Shown: piece by piece, positions 1-9,319 of the stretch | How the letters are laid out: every line of letters begins with the position of its first letter | How positions within the stretch are numbered: position 1 is the first letter of the stretch | From: Chlorobium sp. | GTDB lineage: Bacteria; Bacteroidota; Chlorobiia; Chlorobiales; Chlorobiaceae | Length of the DNA: 64,000 bases | NCBI GenBank assembly: GCA_005862285.1 | Contig: SZXW01000002.1 | Coordinates: 124,001-188,000 of the forward strand | Reading direction: 5' to 3' | Notes under the pieces: model-generated | What the model was told of the DNA's origin: nothing | Databases searched by the model: none | Seen by the model: only the letters and a program-made list of their open reading frames with translations | Position numbers and translations under genes: made by a program

Positions 1-1
1 G

Positions 2-2302
2 CTCTCTGCTTATGGCGGGGCTGCTGTAGGAGCCCTTGCTCTCGCCCTCTCCGACAGCTTCTGGTTCAATGCCGTCGAAACAAGCCTCTGGTCATCATCG
101 CTGTTTTTCATCGCCATGATAACCTGGCTGATTTTCCGCTGGTACGAAGAAGACCCGAAACCTGGCAACGAACGGTGGCTGATGCTTGTCATGTATATGA
201 TCGGGCTTTCGATCGGTGTCCATCTGCTCAGCCTCCTGACGATATTCGCTGTCTGCCTTGTTTATTATTTTAAAAGATACACGGTTACGAGAACCTCATT
301 CGCTCTGCTGGTTGTTGGATCCGGCAGCCTGTTTTTTCTGATCTATCTCGGAATAATCAAAGGCCTTCCCATTCTTGTGCATTATTCTTCATGGTGGGGG
401 TTTCTGCTGCTTGTCGCGCTCCTTGCATTCGCTACCTGGTATACCCACAAAAATCGGATGGCACTGCTCAATACTGCTTTTGTCTCGATTTTTCTCATAA
501 TCATCGGGTATACATCGTATGGGCTGATTTATGTCAGGGCCAATGCCGGGCCGCCGGTCAACGAAAACAATCCATCGACACCGGCAGCGTTTTTTTCCTA
601 TCTCAACCGTGAACAGTACGGCGATATGCCGATCTGGCCGAGGAGATGGTCGCCCGAGCCGGTGCACCAGTACTTTTATCAGCAGTATTCGAGCGATCTT
701 GACTATTTTCTGCGCTACCAGATGCAAAAGATGTACTTCCGGTATTTCGGATGGCAGTTTATCGGCCGAGAACACGATATGGAAGGTGCAAATGTCGACT
801 GGTCGATGCTCTGGGGGTTGCCGTTCCTGCTCGGTATGGCTGGTGCAGTAACTCATTTCAGGCGACAGTGGAAAATGGGCCTTGTTGTGACGGCCCTGTT
901 CGTCATGACCGGCGCTGCGCTCGTAGTCTACCTGAACCAGACCGAACCCCAGCCGAGGGAGCGTGACTACAGCTATGTAGCAAGTTTCTTCGCATTTGCG
1001 ATGTGGATAGGCATAGGTGTCGAGAGCATCTGGTGCAATGCCGCTGAAAAATTGAAAGCCGCAGGGCGTAACAATGCTCTTTTTCCTGTTGCAGTAATGA
1101 CTGTTGCTCTCTCCATGCTTCTCGTCAATGGCAGGATGCTCCAGGCAAACTACAGGGTGCACAACCGCTCAGGAAATTATGTCCCCTGGGACTGGGCATG
1201 GAACATGCTTCAGAGCTGTGAAAAGGATGCTATTCTGTTCACGAACGGCGACAATGACACTTTTCCGCTGTGGTATCTGCAGGAAGTTGAACGTATAAGG
1301 ACTGATGTGCGTGTTGTTAATCTCAGCCTCGCCAACACGGGCTGGTATCTTGCCCAGTTGAAAAATACTTCTCCACGCGGGGCCAAAAAAGTTGCCTTCA
1401 GTATGGACGATGAAGAGATTGCGGGTATCACCTACGAGCCGATCGATTCGGTCACAGCCGCACTGCCTTCATTGAAAGCGAAGCAGGATCTTTTACGGCT
1501 CTCAAGAGAGAACGGCCTCAAACTGCCGGAACTTCCTGCAGATTCCATTGCATGGATGCTCAAGCCGGGTCTCACCCTGGATGGTCAGGGGTACTTCCGC
1601 CCCCAGGACAAAGCCGTTTATGATATTGTCATGAATAATTTTGCCGGTCGGCCGATTTATTTTGCCCTGACAGTTGACCCTGAAAACATGATCGGTCTTG
1701 AAAAATTCCTCAGGCTTGACGGACTTGTTTACAAGCTTGTGCCGTTGAAAAGTGCCGATCCGATGAGTTACGTCGATTCTTCACTGCTTTTCAGGAACCT
1801 CCTCACGGTTTACCGGTTCAGAAATCTCAACAATCCGGGAGTTTATCTTGAAGAAACGTCGAGAAAACTCTGCGGAAACTATGCGCCGCTTTTTGTCAGG
1901 CTTGCGCTTGAACTGGCGGTTGAACCGGAAAGTACCATCAGGATAACCGATGTTTCAGGCCGCTGGAATACTGTCCAGCAGGGATCGCTTGCTTTGCAGG
2001 TACTCGACAGTGCATCAAAACTGTTTCCGCTTTCGCAGTATCCTGTGAATCCCGAACTTGCCGGTTCAGTTATCGCTCTTTACGTACGTCTTGGCGAAAA
2101 GCAGAAAGCTCTGTCGTATATTGCGTATCTGGAAAAACTCAGCAAAGGCTCGACACCGTCCTCAGAACCGAAACTTTTTTATGTTCTTGCACGGGCCTAC
2201 CGTAATATGGGCAGAAAAGATGAGGCAAGAACCATAATCGTCGAGATCGCAAAGGAACTGAATCAGCCTGATTTGGTAAAGGAATTTGAAACAATGAAGT
2301 AA
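2..2302 (+). CDS. DUF2723 family membrane protein, 5' end outside the window
   Basis: The frame is open from base 2, so the true start lies upstream. The first visible residues include a segment reading SDSFWFNAVE, which is characteristic of the DUF2723 family in Bacteroidota and Chlorobi. Several hydrophobic segments follow in the N-terminal half (visible residues about 1-160, then again about 250-360). A large soluble region comes next and ends in helix-rich, TPR-like sequence (LARAYRNMGRKDEA). The layout resembles GT-C type membrane glycosyltransferases, but I do not know an established reaction. The gene ends 10 bases before lpxA and may be co-transcribed with it. The family call is firm; the function is open. 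Confidence 0.85.
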   Translation, partial: LSAYGGAAVGALALALSDSFWFNAVETSLWSSSLFFIAMITWLIFRWYEEDPKPGNERWLMLVMYMIGLSIGVHLLSLLTIFAVCLVYYFKRYTVTRTSFALLVVGSGSLFFLIYLGIIKGLPILVHYSSWWGFLLLVALLAFATWYTHKNRMALLNTAFVSIFLIIIGYTSYGLIYVRANAGPPVNENNPSTPAAFFSYLNREQYGDMPIWPRRWSPEPVHQYFYQQYSSDLDYFLRYQMQKMYFRYFGWQFIGREHDMEGANVDWSMLWGLPFLLGMAGAVTHFRRQWKMGLVVTALFVMTGAALVVYLNQTEPQPRERDYSYVASFFAFAMWIGIGVESIWCNAAEKLKAAGRNNALFPVAVMTVALSMLLVNGRMLQANYRVHNRSGNYVPWDWAWNMLQSCEKDAILFTNGDNDTFPLWYLQEVERIRTDVRVVNLSLANTGWYLAQLKNTSPRGAKKVAFSMDDEEIAGITYEPIDSVTAALPSLKAKQDLLRLSRENGLKLPELPADSIAWMLKPGLTLDGQGYFRPQDKAVYDIVMNNFAGRPIYFALTVDPENMIGLEKFLRLDGLVYKLVPLKSADPMSYVDSSLLFRNLLTVYRFRNLNNPGVYLEETSRKLCGNYAPLFVRLALELAVEPESTIRITDVSGRWNTVQQGSLALQVLDSASKLFPLSQYPVNPELAGSVIALYVRLGEKQKALSYIAYLEKLSKGSTPSSEPKLFYVLARAYRNMGRKDEARTIIVEIAKELNQPDLVKEFETMK

Positions 2303-2312
2303 TAATCACGCT

Positions 2313-3110
2313 ATGCAGACCAGTATTCATTCAACCGCGGTCATCGATTCCGGGGCTGTTATCGGTGAAGGGGTTGTCATCGGGCCGTTTACGGTTATAG
2401 ATGAGGATGTTGAAATAGGTGCAGGCACCGTCATCGGTCCGCACGCCCACATTGCTTCCGGGACAAGGATCGGCAGCTCATGCAGAATCCATTCAGGGGC
2501 TGTGCTTGGCGGTGTGCCTCAGGACCTCAAGTTCGAAGGCGAAAAAACCTATCTGCACATCGGCGACCGGACGGTCGTGAGGGAGTGTGTCACGCTGAAC
2601 CGCGGGACAAAGGCAAGCGGAAAGACCATTGTGGGTTCCGATACCCTGATCATGGCATATGTACATGCCGGTCATGACTGCATCATCGGCAGCAATGTCA
2701 TCATCGCCAATTCCGTCCAGTTCGGAGGACATTGTGAAGTCGGGGATTATGCCGTGATCGGAGGCCTTACAGGTGTGCACCAGTTCGTACGGATAGGGCG
2801 TTACTCCATGGTTGGAGGTATCGCGAGAGCTTCCCTCGATGTTCCTCCTTTCGTGATGGCCGGGGGGCATGACTCTTTCCGGTATGAGGGCCTGAATCTG
2901 ATCGGATTGAAACGCAGAGGTTTCTCTTCCGAGAAGATTACCCTCATAAAAGATGCTTACAGAATTATTTTTCAGTCCGGGCTGCTGCTTTCGAACGCCC
3001 TTGAAACGGTTAAAGCGGAAATGCCGCAGGAACCCGAGATTGTCGAGATACTCGATTTTTTCACATCGGGTGCCAGCAACCGGAAGTTTCTCAAACCTTT
3101 CAACTCCTGA
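2313..3110 (+). CDS. lpxA: Acyl-ACP--UDP-N-acetylglucosamine O-acyltransferase (LpxA)
   Basis: LpxA catalyses the first step of lipid A synthesis, moving a hydroxyacyl chain from ACP to UDP-GlcNAc in the cytoplasm. The 265-residue protein matches the family length. Its first 190 residues are left-handed beta-helix hexapeptide repeats (IGEGVVIGPF and similar), and the helical C-terminal domain follows. The catalytic histidine appears to be His121 in the motif HAGHDC, equivalent to His125 of E. coli. Ten bases separate it from the DUF2723 gene and nine from the ROK gene, so an operon is likely. A second lipid A gene (LpxH-like) lies at 14.9 kb. Confidence 0.96.
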   Translation: MQTSIHSTAVIDSGAVIGEGVVIGPFTVIDEDVEIGAGTVIGPHAHIASGTRIGSSCRIHSGAVLGGVPQDLKFEGEKTYLHIGDRTVVRECVTLNRGTKASGKTIVGSDTLIMAYVHAGHDCIIGSNVIIANSVQFGGHCEVGDYAVIGGLTGVHQFVRIGRYSMVGGIARASLDVPPFVMAGGHDSFRYEGLNLIGLKRRGFSSEKITLIKDAYRIIFQSGLLLSNALETVKAEMPQEPEIVEILDFFTSGASNRKFLKPFNS

Positions 3111-3119
3111 GGCAGGCAG

Positions 3120-4109
3120 GTGCGCATGTCCAGATGGGCAATCGGCATAGATCTCGGAGGCACGGCAATCAAAGCCGCGGTTGTCGGTGAAGAAACGGGT
3201 ATAATCAAACATACGACGGTTCCTACCGATACAGCTTCCGGCCCTACAGGCATCATCGTCCAGCTTTCATCGATTGTTGCCGATCTTTACCGCAGTGCAT
3301 CGGTAACGCTCGATCCCGGAGATTTTGCCGGTATCGGACTTGGTGCACCGGGCGCGGTCGATTCTGAAAAGGGGCTCTTGAGTTATCCTCCGAACCTTCC
3401 GGGATGGACGGTTTTTCCTTTGCGTGATGAACTTTGTGCGTGCCTGCATGAAAAGGAAGATCTGACGATGCCTGTTATCGTTGACAATGATGCAAATGCA
3501 GCGGCATTCGGCGAAGCGGTCTATGGTGCCGGCCGTTATTTCCGTGATTTTCTGCTTGTTACGCTCGGGACCGGCGTCGGCGGTGGTATTATCCTGAACA
3601 GGAAGCTTTACAGGGGGCCGAACGGCACAGCCGGCGAAATCGGATTTATGATTATCGATTTTGAGGGGCCCGGCGTACATGCCGGTATACGTGGTACGAT
3701 CGAAAGCATGATCGGCAAGGAGCGGATCGTCGAACTCGCATGCCGGATGATTGCCGAGAGCCCGGCGGGTTCTTCGGTCGGCAAACTATGCAACCATGAT
3801 TATTCGAAACTTTCGCCCCGGCATCTTGAGTATGCGGCGAAAGAAGGTGACGAACTTTCCCTTGCCGTATGGAACAGGATAGGGTCAATCCTCGGTGTCG
3901 GGCTTGCCAATGTCACTGCCCTCATGGATATCCGGAAATTTGTCATTGGGGGGGGGATTTCGGCTGCCGGCCGTTTTATTTTCGATCCGGCTCTCGAGCA
4001 GGTAAAACGAAGCACGCTTCCTTCCATGCATGATGGGCTTGAAATTGTTCCGGCTCTTCTTGGCAACAAGGCGGGAATGTTCGGTGCTGCAGCTTTGTGT
4101 TTCGATTGA
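3120..4109 (+). CDS. ROK family protein (sugar kinase-like) lacking the zinc-site residues
   Basis: ROK proteins are sugar kinases or transcription repressors with an actin-like ATPase fold. Visible motifs are the N-terminal phosphate loop (GIDLGGTAIK, residues 9-18), VDNDANAAAFGEA with the catalytic-base Asp (about residues 121-133), and LGTGVGGGI (149-157). There is no N-terminal helix-turn-helix, so a kinase is more likely than a repressor. In typical ROK kinases a His in GEIGH and three Cys in CxCGxxGCxE bind zinc. Here the equivalents are Phe176, Val186, Ala188 and Thr193, so all four ligands are gone. A run of nine G lies in the coding sequence at 3948-3956. GTG is taken as start because GAGG lies 7 bases upstream; ATG at 3126 is possible. 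Confidence 0.88.
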   Translation: MRMSRWAIGIDLGGTAIKAAVVGEETGIIKHTTVPTDTASGPTGIIVQLSSIVADLYRSASVTLDPGDFAGIGLGAPGAVDSEKGLLSYPPNLPGWTVFPLRDELCACLHEKEDLTMPVIVDNDANAAAFGEAVYGAGRYFRDFLLVTLGTGVGGGIILNRKLYRGPNGTAGEIGFMIIDFEGPGVHAGIRGTIESMIGKERIVELACRMIAESPAGSSVGKLCNHDYSKLSPRHLEYAAKEGDELSLAVWNRIGSILGVGLANVTALMDIRKFVIGGGISAAGRFIFDPALEQVKRSTLPSMHDGLEIVPALLGNKAGMFGAAALCFD

Positions 4110-4124
4110 AAAGAGGGTACCGGA

Positions 4125-4817
4125 ATGATGGAAAAGATGTTTCATCTGCTTTTTCCAGACGTTTGTGTTATCTGCGGCTCATTGCTGAACGGAAGCGAGC
4201 GGTACTGCTGTACCGCCTGTATATCCGGATTCGACCGCTTCCGGAGCCCGTCTGAAGCTGAAGAAGTGCTTCGGCATGCGATTGCAACCCGTTTCAGTGA
4301 CAAGTTTCTCTTTGACCGGGGGTGGTCTCTTTTCTGGTTCCACAAAGATAATTCCTTACAGCAAGCACTCCATGCCATGAAATATGAAGGATTGTTCACG
4401 ATAGGCACGCTTTTCGGCCATCAGCTCGGGCAGTGGATGCTTCAGGGGGATGTTCCCGGTGATATTGATTGTGTCGTTCCTGTTCCGCTTCATTATCTGA
4501 AAAAAGTCGAGCGTTCTTTCAACCAGGCGGAAAAAATTGCCGAGGGCATAGCACAATCGATACACAAACCTGTTCGGCCCGAACTCCTCAAAAGAAAACG
4601 CTATACGGAATCGCAAACTTCTCTGCCTGCCCCTTTGCGCCGGAAAAATCCCGCAGGAGCGTTTCAGGCCGGAAAATCATCGATGCCTCCCCATGTACTT
4701 CTGGTCGACGATGTGATAACGACCGGAGCGACCATCGCCTCAGCTGCATCGGCACTGCGTGCCGCCGGAGTCAGGCGGGTTTCGATCGCTTCCGTTGCTC
4801 TGGCTGCAAAGGAATGA
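4125..4817 (+). CDS. comF: ComF family phosphoribosyltransferase-like protein
   Basis: ComF proteins are needed for late steps of DNA uptake in transformable bacteria and carry a phosphoribosyltransferase fold; the exact reaction is not settled. The 230-residue protein has an N-terminal zinc-finger-like set of cysteines (Cys14, Cys17, Cys29, Cys32). The PRPP-binding signature VLLVDDVITTGAT lies at residues 191-203. The length is normal for the family. It sits 15 bases after the ROK gene and 6 before rsmE. A dprA homologue, also a transformation protein, lies at 47.6 kb. Confidence 0.9.
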   Translation: MMEKMFHLLFPDVCVICGSLLNGSERYCCTACISGFDRFRSPSEAEEVLRHAIATRFSDKFLFDRGWSLFWFHKDNSLQQALHAMKYEGLFTIGTLFGHQLGQWMLQGDVPGDIDCVVPVPLHYLKKVERSFNQAEKIAEGIAQSIHKPVRPELLKRKRYTESQTSLPAPLRRKNPAGAFQAGKSSMPPHVLLVDDVITTGATIASAASALRAAGVRRVSIASVALAAKE

Positions 4818-4823
4818 ACGGGC

Positions 4824-5567
4824 ATGGAACTGTTTTACACCACTCGAGAGTTTATCGACCTTGATGCCGCAAAGGTAACTATAGCAGGTGACGAGTTTCA
4901 TCATCTTACACGTGTACTTCGCAAGAAGACCGGCGAGAGGATGCTTGTAACGGACGGTAATGGCCTCCGCTGCGAAGTCAACATTACTGCAGTGGGCAAG
5001 AAATCTCTTGAAGGTGAAATACTGGGTCACTCCCTCATTGAAAAGTCCGGGACAGAAGTTGCTGTTGCTTTGTCGATGCTTAAATCGCCTCAGCGTTTCG
5101 ATTTTTTTCTTGAAAAAGCTACCGAGCTGGGCATTTCCGAGATCATACCCATGATAACCCGGCGGACGGTTTCACAGCCGTCGAACGAAAAAATAGAGGG
5201 TAAAATAACTCGGTGGAACAATATTTTACTTTCTGCAGCAAGGCAGTCGAAACGGTATTATCTTCCAGAACTTCATGTGCCCAGGCCGTTTTCAACGGTT
5301 GTCCGCCTTGAAGGTTATGATGTGCGGCTGATTCCATACGAAGGTTCTGCAAAACCTCCGGTATTTGCCCCTTCGGGGTACAAAATACTCTTTCTGATCG
5401 GACCGGAGGGGGGCTTTACCCCGGGTGAGGTCGAGGAGGCAAAAGTTGAAGGTTTTATCGAGATGTCCCTGGGGAAAACAATTCTCAGGGCAGAAACAGC
5501 CGCGATTTTTGCGGTTGCCATGGTCCGGTCGCAGCTGCTTGAACGATCGGAAAAAGAGTGGTTGTGA
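4824..5567 (+). CDS. rsmE: 16S rRNA (uracil-1498-N3) methyltransferase (RsmE)
   Basis: RsmE methylates N3 of U1498 in 16S rRNA of the 30S subunit, using S-adenosylmethionine. The protein is 247 residues, as expected. The N-terminal PUA-like domain includes EFHHLTRVLRKKTGE (about residues 24-38). The C-terminal SPOUT knot shows the cofactor motifs GPEGGFTP (193-200) and SLGKTILRAETA (215-226). It starts 6 bases after comF and is probably in the same transcript. Confidence 0.95.
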   Translation: MELFYTTREFIDLDAAKVTIAGDEFHHLTRVLRKKTGERMLVTDGNGLRCEVNITAVGKKSLEGEILGHSLIEKSGTEVAVALSMLKSPQRFDFFLEKATELGISEIIPMITRRTVSQPSNEKIEGKITRWNNILLSAARQSKRYYLPELHVPRPFSTVVRLEGYDVRLIPYEGSAKPPVFAPSGYKILFLIGPEGGFTPGEVEEAKVEGFIEMSLGKTILRAETAAIFAVAMVRSQLLERSEKEWL

Positions 5568-5614
5568 GCGTTCATTACCCCAGGGCCGGATTTTAATACT
5601 ATCCACAAATCATT

Positions 5615-6691
5615 ATGAACAGTACCAGGGTAAACCAGATCATACTTCTTTGTTTCGTTCTGTTCATCAGTGCCATTTTTTTTGCCATGACAAGGTTTTT
5701 TCTCATGGCTATTTTTCTCGCCGCGATTTTTTCGGCTCTGGCAATGCCTGTTTTCAATGTATTTGACCGTTGGTTCAACGGGCACAGAACACTTAGTGCG
5801 GCCGTAACAATGCTTATGCTGTTTCTTATTGTTTTACTGCCATTGACGGCGTTTCTCGGTATTGTGGCATTTCAGGCAATAAGGCTCAGCCAGATTGCCG
5901 TCCCCTGGATTCAGTCGCAGATTCCAGAGCAGTCGGCCTTCGATGCACAGTTGCGTACACTTCCTTTCTATCCCCAAATTGAACTGTACAGGACACAGAT
6001 TCTGCAGAAAGCCGGTGAACTGGCCGGGCATGCCGGTTCGATGCTTTTCAACACACTTTCATCCCTGACCTATTCCGCCGCAGCCGATCTTTTTCTCTTT
6101 TTTGTTTTTCTCTACACCCTGTTTTTTTTCCTCAGGGACGGCAATATGCTCCTGGAAAATATCCTTTCCTGTATTCCTCTGTCGGAGCGCGATCAGCATA
6201 GGCTGCTCGAAAAATTTCTTTCAGTGACCAGGGCGACCCTGAAAGGAACGGTTGTTGTCGGAATTGTTCAGGGTTCGCTTGCAGGTACGGCACTGCATTT
6301 TGCGGGAATCGACAACGCTCTTTTCTGGGGTACGATCATGTCGGTGCTCTCGGTAGTACCGGTTTTCGGATCGGCGCTCGTCTGGCTTCCTACAGCCATC
6401 TATCTTGCGGCTGTCGGACAGTATGTTCAGGCTGCAGGGGTATTCCTTTTCTGCAGTCTTGTCGTCGGTCAGATAGACAACATATTGCGTCCCATACTTG
6501 TCGGCCGTGATACCCGTATGCATGAACTGCTCATTTTTTTCGGGACACTTGGAGGTATCGGGCTTTTCGGAGTGTTCGGCTTTATTATCGGTCCGATCGT
6601 TTCAGCACTCTTCATGACCGTATGGGAGATGTACGGTGAAACTTTCAGGGAGTACCTTTCTGATATCAAGAATGATAAAACTCACTCGTGA
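5615..6691 (+). CDS. AI-2E family transporter (TqsA/PerM-type permease)
   Basis: This 358-residue inner membrane protein belongs to the UPF0118/AI-2E transporter family. Members move varied small molecules; quorum-signal export is shown for only a few, so substrate cannot be assigned. Two hydrophobic segments start the protein (about residues 8-45 and 55-80). A soluble region with amphipathic helices follows, then a C-terminal helix bundle with the conserved-looking segments GTLGGIGLFGVFGFIIGP and DNILRPILVG. A gap of 47 bases after rsmE allows either co-transcription or a separate promoter. A hairpin follows at 6788-6840. Confidence 0.9.
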   Translation: MNSTRVNQIILLCFVLFISAIFFAMTRFFLMAIFLAAIFSALAMPVFNVFDRWFNGHRTLSAAVTMLMLFLIVLLPLTAFLGIVAFQAIRLSQIAVPWIQSQIPEQSAFDAQLRTLPFYPQIELYRTQILQKAGELAGHAGSMLFNTLSSLTYSAAADLFLFFVFLYTLFFFLRDGNMLLENILSCIPLSERDQHRLLEKFLSVTRATLKGTVVVGIVQGSLAGTALHFAGIDNALFWGTIMSVLSVVPVFGSALVWLPTAIYLAAVGQYVQAAGVFLFCSLVVGQIDNILRPILVGRDTRMHELLIFFGTLGGIGLFGVFGFIIGPIVSALFMTVWEMYGETFREYLSDIKNDKTHS

Positions 6692-6787
6692 TTCCGAAGG
6701 GTAAATGAATTTTTCGATCAGGTAGCAAGAGATGCCAACCGGGAGATCGGCGCTCCCGAGGTTGAATATTATGTTGCGAGGTAAATA

Positions 6788-6840
6788 TAAACGGAAGAGG
6801 CTTGCTTCTCTGTTGATGATGAGCCTGTCTCTTCCGTTTA
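6788..6840. terminator. Hairpin between convergent genes
   Basis: Perfect 12-base inverted repeat (6788-6799 and 6829-6840), with a further pairing of AGGCT and AGCCT inside the loop. It lies between the 3' ends of the permease gene (+) and ndk (-), where a two-way terminator is expected. There is no long T run, so function is inferred from position. Confidence 0.55.
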
Positions 6841-6853
6841 TTCAATGGGGTAA

Positions 6854-7276
6854 TCAGTTGACTCTGACAACATCTTCCGCCGAGAAGAAGAAAGCTCCCT
6901 CGATCGCTGCGTTTTCTGCCGAGTCAGAGCCATGGATGATGTTTTCACCCTTGCTGTCGGCATAAAGCTTGCGGACTGTGCCTTCATCCGCCTGAGCCGG
7001 ATCGGTGGCGCCGATGAGAATACGGAAATCGGCGACTGCATTTTCCTTTTCAAGAATCATCGGTACACAGGGACCTGAAGACATGAAGTCGACAAGTTCG
7101 CCGTAAAAAGGTCTTTCGCGGTGCACTGCATAAAATTCTCCGGCGGTTTCCTTTGTAAGTCTGGTTTTTTTCATGGCTACAATACGGAATCCGGCGCGTT
7201 CGATTTTGTCGATAACCGCACCGATAAGCTGCTTGCGGACACAGTCAGGTTTCAGAATGGTAAGCGTTCTTTCCAT
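6854..7276 (-). CDS. ndk: Nucleoside diphosphate kinase
   Basis: Ndk transfers phosphate from ATP to nucleoside diphosphates through a phosphohistidine. The 140-residue length is standard. The N-terminal [12 protein letters not shown] and the active-site segment NIIHGSDS are clear, with catalytic His115. It stands alone on the minus strand, convergent with the upstream permease. It is divergent from the SDR gene, with about 280 bases between the two starts. Confidence 0.98.
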   Translation of the reverse strand: MERTLTILKPDCVRKQLIGAVIDKIERAGFRIVAMKKTRLTKETAGEFYAVHRERPFYGELVDFMSSGPCVPMILEKENAVADFRILIGATDPAQADEGTVRKLYADSKGENIIHGSDSAENAAIEGAFFFSAEDVVRVN

Positions 7277-7556
7277 GGTAAGTGTTCATTTGTGTTGCTG
7301 AAAAAAAGTTTGAGCGAAGATACACAAACATCAGGGATAATGGAAACGAAAGCACCAGGTTGAACAAGTCAAATCATCTTTCTCACTCCCGGTTCATTCC
7401 CCCATTTTTTTATCATTCATATTTTCAGTTTCCATATTAATGATTTTGAAATAAGATTAAAAAAGTCCACATTAAGGAATTATTAAAGCCGTTCATACAT
7501 TCCATAATCGTCAATGATGGTTTGTAATCGGGGAATTCAATGCTTGAAACACTGTG

Positions 7557-8270
7557 ATGGAAAAGTCCGAAGGAAAGGTTGCCATTATTACCGGGTCGTC
7601 GGGTACCCTCGGCAGCGCAGTGGCCGGAAAATTCTTTCATGAGGGAATGAAGCTGGTTCTGGTTCATCTGCATGAGCATGATCTGCCTGAGTCCTTCAGG
7701 GACAACAGGGATGTGCTTTCAATGGTTATCGATCTATCACGGCCCGATGCTGCGTTTTCCATGGCTCAGAAAGCTCTCGACCGTTTCGGGCGGATCGATA
7801 TCCTTGCAAATGTTGCAGGAGGATTTACCATGGGTACTCCGGTGCATGAAACTCCATTGAAAACATTTGATTTCATGCTTGCGCTCAATGCCGGGACGGT
7901 TTTAAATGCTTCCAGTGCAGTTATTCCCTCGATGATAAAGCAGCGCTATGGAAAGATTGTCAATGTCGCTGCCGGGGCAGCACTTTCGGGAAAAGCCCTG
8001 ATGGCACCCTATATTGTTTCAAAGTCTGCGGTTATTCGTCTTACGGAAAGTCTTGCCGCTGAAAACAGGGATTTCGGCATCAACGTCAACTGCGTACTGC
8101 CATCCATTATCGATACGCCTCAGAACAGGCGGGATATGCCTGACGCCGATTTTTCCCGATGGGTAGCTCCCGATGCGCTTGCTGATGTGATATCATTTCT
8201 CGCATCCGATGCGTCAAGGGCAATACATGGTGCGGCAATTCCTGTTTCAGGACTGAGTCAGGTATTGTGA
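7557..8270 (+). CDS. SDR family oxidoreductase lacking the catalytic serine
   Basis: This 237-residue protein has the Rossmann fold of classical short-chain dehydrogenases/reductases. The cofactor motif TGSSGTLG is at residues 12-19, Asn111 fits the SDR catalytic Asn, and Tyr152-x3-Lys156 (YIVSK) is intact. The catalytic Ser normally found 13 residues before Tyr is Ala139 (segment NVAAGAALSG), so standard chemistry may be impaired or altered. Substrate is unknown. I start at ATG 7557 rather than the adjoining GTG 7554. It is followed after 70 bases by cysK, but no functional link is evident. Confidence 0.88.
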   Translation: MEKSEGKVAIITGSSGTLGSAVAGKFFHEGMKLVLVHLHEHDLPESFRDNRDVLSMVIDLSRPDAAFSMAQKALDRFGRIDILANVAGGFTMGTPVHETPLKTFDFMLALNAGTVLNASSAVIPSMIKQRYGKIVNVAAGAALSGKALMAPYIVSKSAVIRLTESLAAENRDFGINVNCVLPSIIDTPQNRRDMPDADFSRWVAPDALADVISFLASDASRAIHGAAIPVSGLSQVL

Positions 8271-8340
8271 GAAACAAAGTTTATTGGCTATTATTATTTT
8301 CTTTAAACATTAAACGAAAGAGACCTACAATATCACAGAA

Positions 8341-9270
8341 ATGAAGGTTTTCGATTCAATAACCGGTACAACGGGCAATACACCACTCGTGAGGCTTCAG
8401 CGTCTTGACAATGAGTGCCGCGCATCCGTGCTTCTCAAGTTGGAATCATTCAACCCTCTGTCGAGTGTGAAGGACAGGATCGGAGTGGCCATGATCGAGG
8501 ATGCGGAGAAAGCCGGCAGGATCAACCCTGATACGGTTATCATCGAGCCAACCAGCGGGAACACCGGTATTGCCCTTGCCTTTGTCTGTGCATCAAAAGG
8601 ATACCATCTGAAACTGGTTATGCCTGATACCATGAGTATCGAACGGCGCAGGCTGATGCAGATCCTCGGTGCCGAACTTGTGCTGACAGACGGAACAGGA
8701 GGAATGTCCCTTGCGGTTGCTGAAGCTGAGAGGCTTGCTGCATCCACTCCGAACAGTATTATTCTCCAGCAGTTCCGTAACCCCTCAAACCCTGCTGTAC
8801 ACCGCAGGACCACCGCTCTGGAGATCTGGAACGATACCGATGGCAAGGTCGATGTTTTCATCGCAGGTGTAGGCACGGGCGGGACGATAACAGGAGTAGG
8901 AGAAACGCTCAAGTCCCGCAGGCCCGATATAAAAATCATTGCCGTGGAGCCTTCGGATTCGCCGGTACTCTCGACAGGAAAATCGGGACCTCACAAAATT
9001 CAGGGAATCGGGGCCGGTTTTGTTCCCGAAATTCTCAACCGGGAGGTCATAGACGAAATAATAACTGTCGATCATCAGGAAGCCGGCAGGATGGCAAGAA
9101 GCCTCGCTGCGGAAGAAGGCATCCTGTGCGGTATTTCTTCGGGAGCCGCTCTGAAGGTCGCTCTCGATGTTGCGAAGCGTGAAGGAATGGAGGGAAAAAC
9201 CGTCGTTGTGCTTCTTCCGGACACCGGCGAACGGTATCTTTCCACCTGGCTGTTCGAGGAGCAGGTCTGA
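8341..9270 (+). CDS. cysK: Cysteine synthase A (O-acetylserine sulfhydrylase)
   Basis: CysK makes L-cysteine from O-acetylserine and sulfide with pyridoxal phosphate. The 309-residue protein has the PLP lysine Lys44 in SSVKDRIG, the substrate loop [10 protein letters not shown] (about residues 77-86) and the phosphate-binding glycine loop GTGGTITG. Length and motifs fit CysK rather than cystathionine beta-synthase, which has extra domains. It stands directly before nifS and nifU, so the order of genes follows sulfur from sulfide to cysteine to Fe-S clusters. A sulfide-oxidising phototroph has ample substrate. Confidence 0.95.
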   Translation: MKVFDSITGTTGNTPLVRLQRLDNECRASVLLKLESFNPLSSVKDRIGVAMIEDAEKAGRINPDTVIIEPTSGNTGIALAFVCASKGYHLKLVMPDTMSIERRRLMQILGAELVLTDGTGGMSLAVAEAERLAASTPNSIILQQFRNPSNPAVHRRTTALEIWNDTDGKVDVFIAGVGTGGTITGVGETLKSRRPDIKIIAVEPSDSPVLSTGKSGPHKIQGIGAGFVPEILNREVIDEIITVDHQEAGRMARSLAAEEGILCGISSGAALKVALDVAKREGMEGKTVVVLLPDTGERYLSTWLFEEQV

Positions 9271-9319
9271 ACACTAATTTTCAATAAAAGCTTAGGCTGA
9301 AAAAGAATATTCAACAATT

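Noticed and set aside
389-1162. 257-codon minus-strand frame opposite the DUF2723 gene
   Set aside because: Antisense shadow; its product is rich in Arg, His and Pro without a domain pattern.
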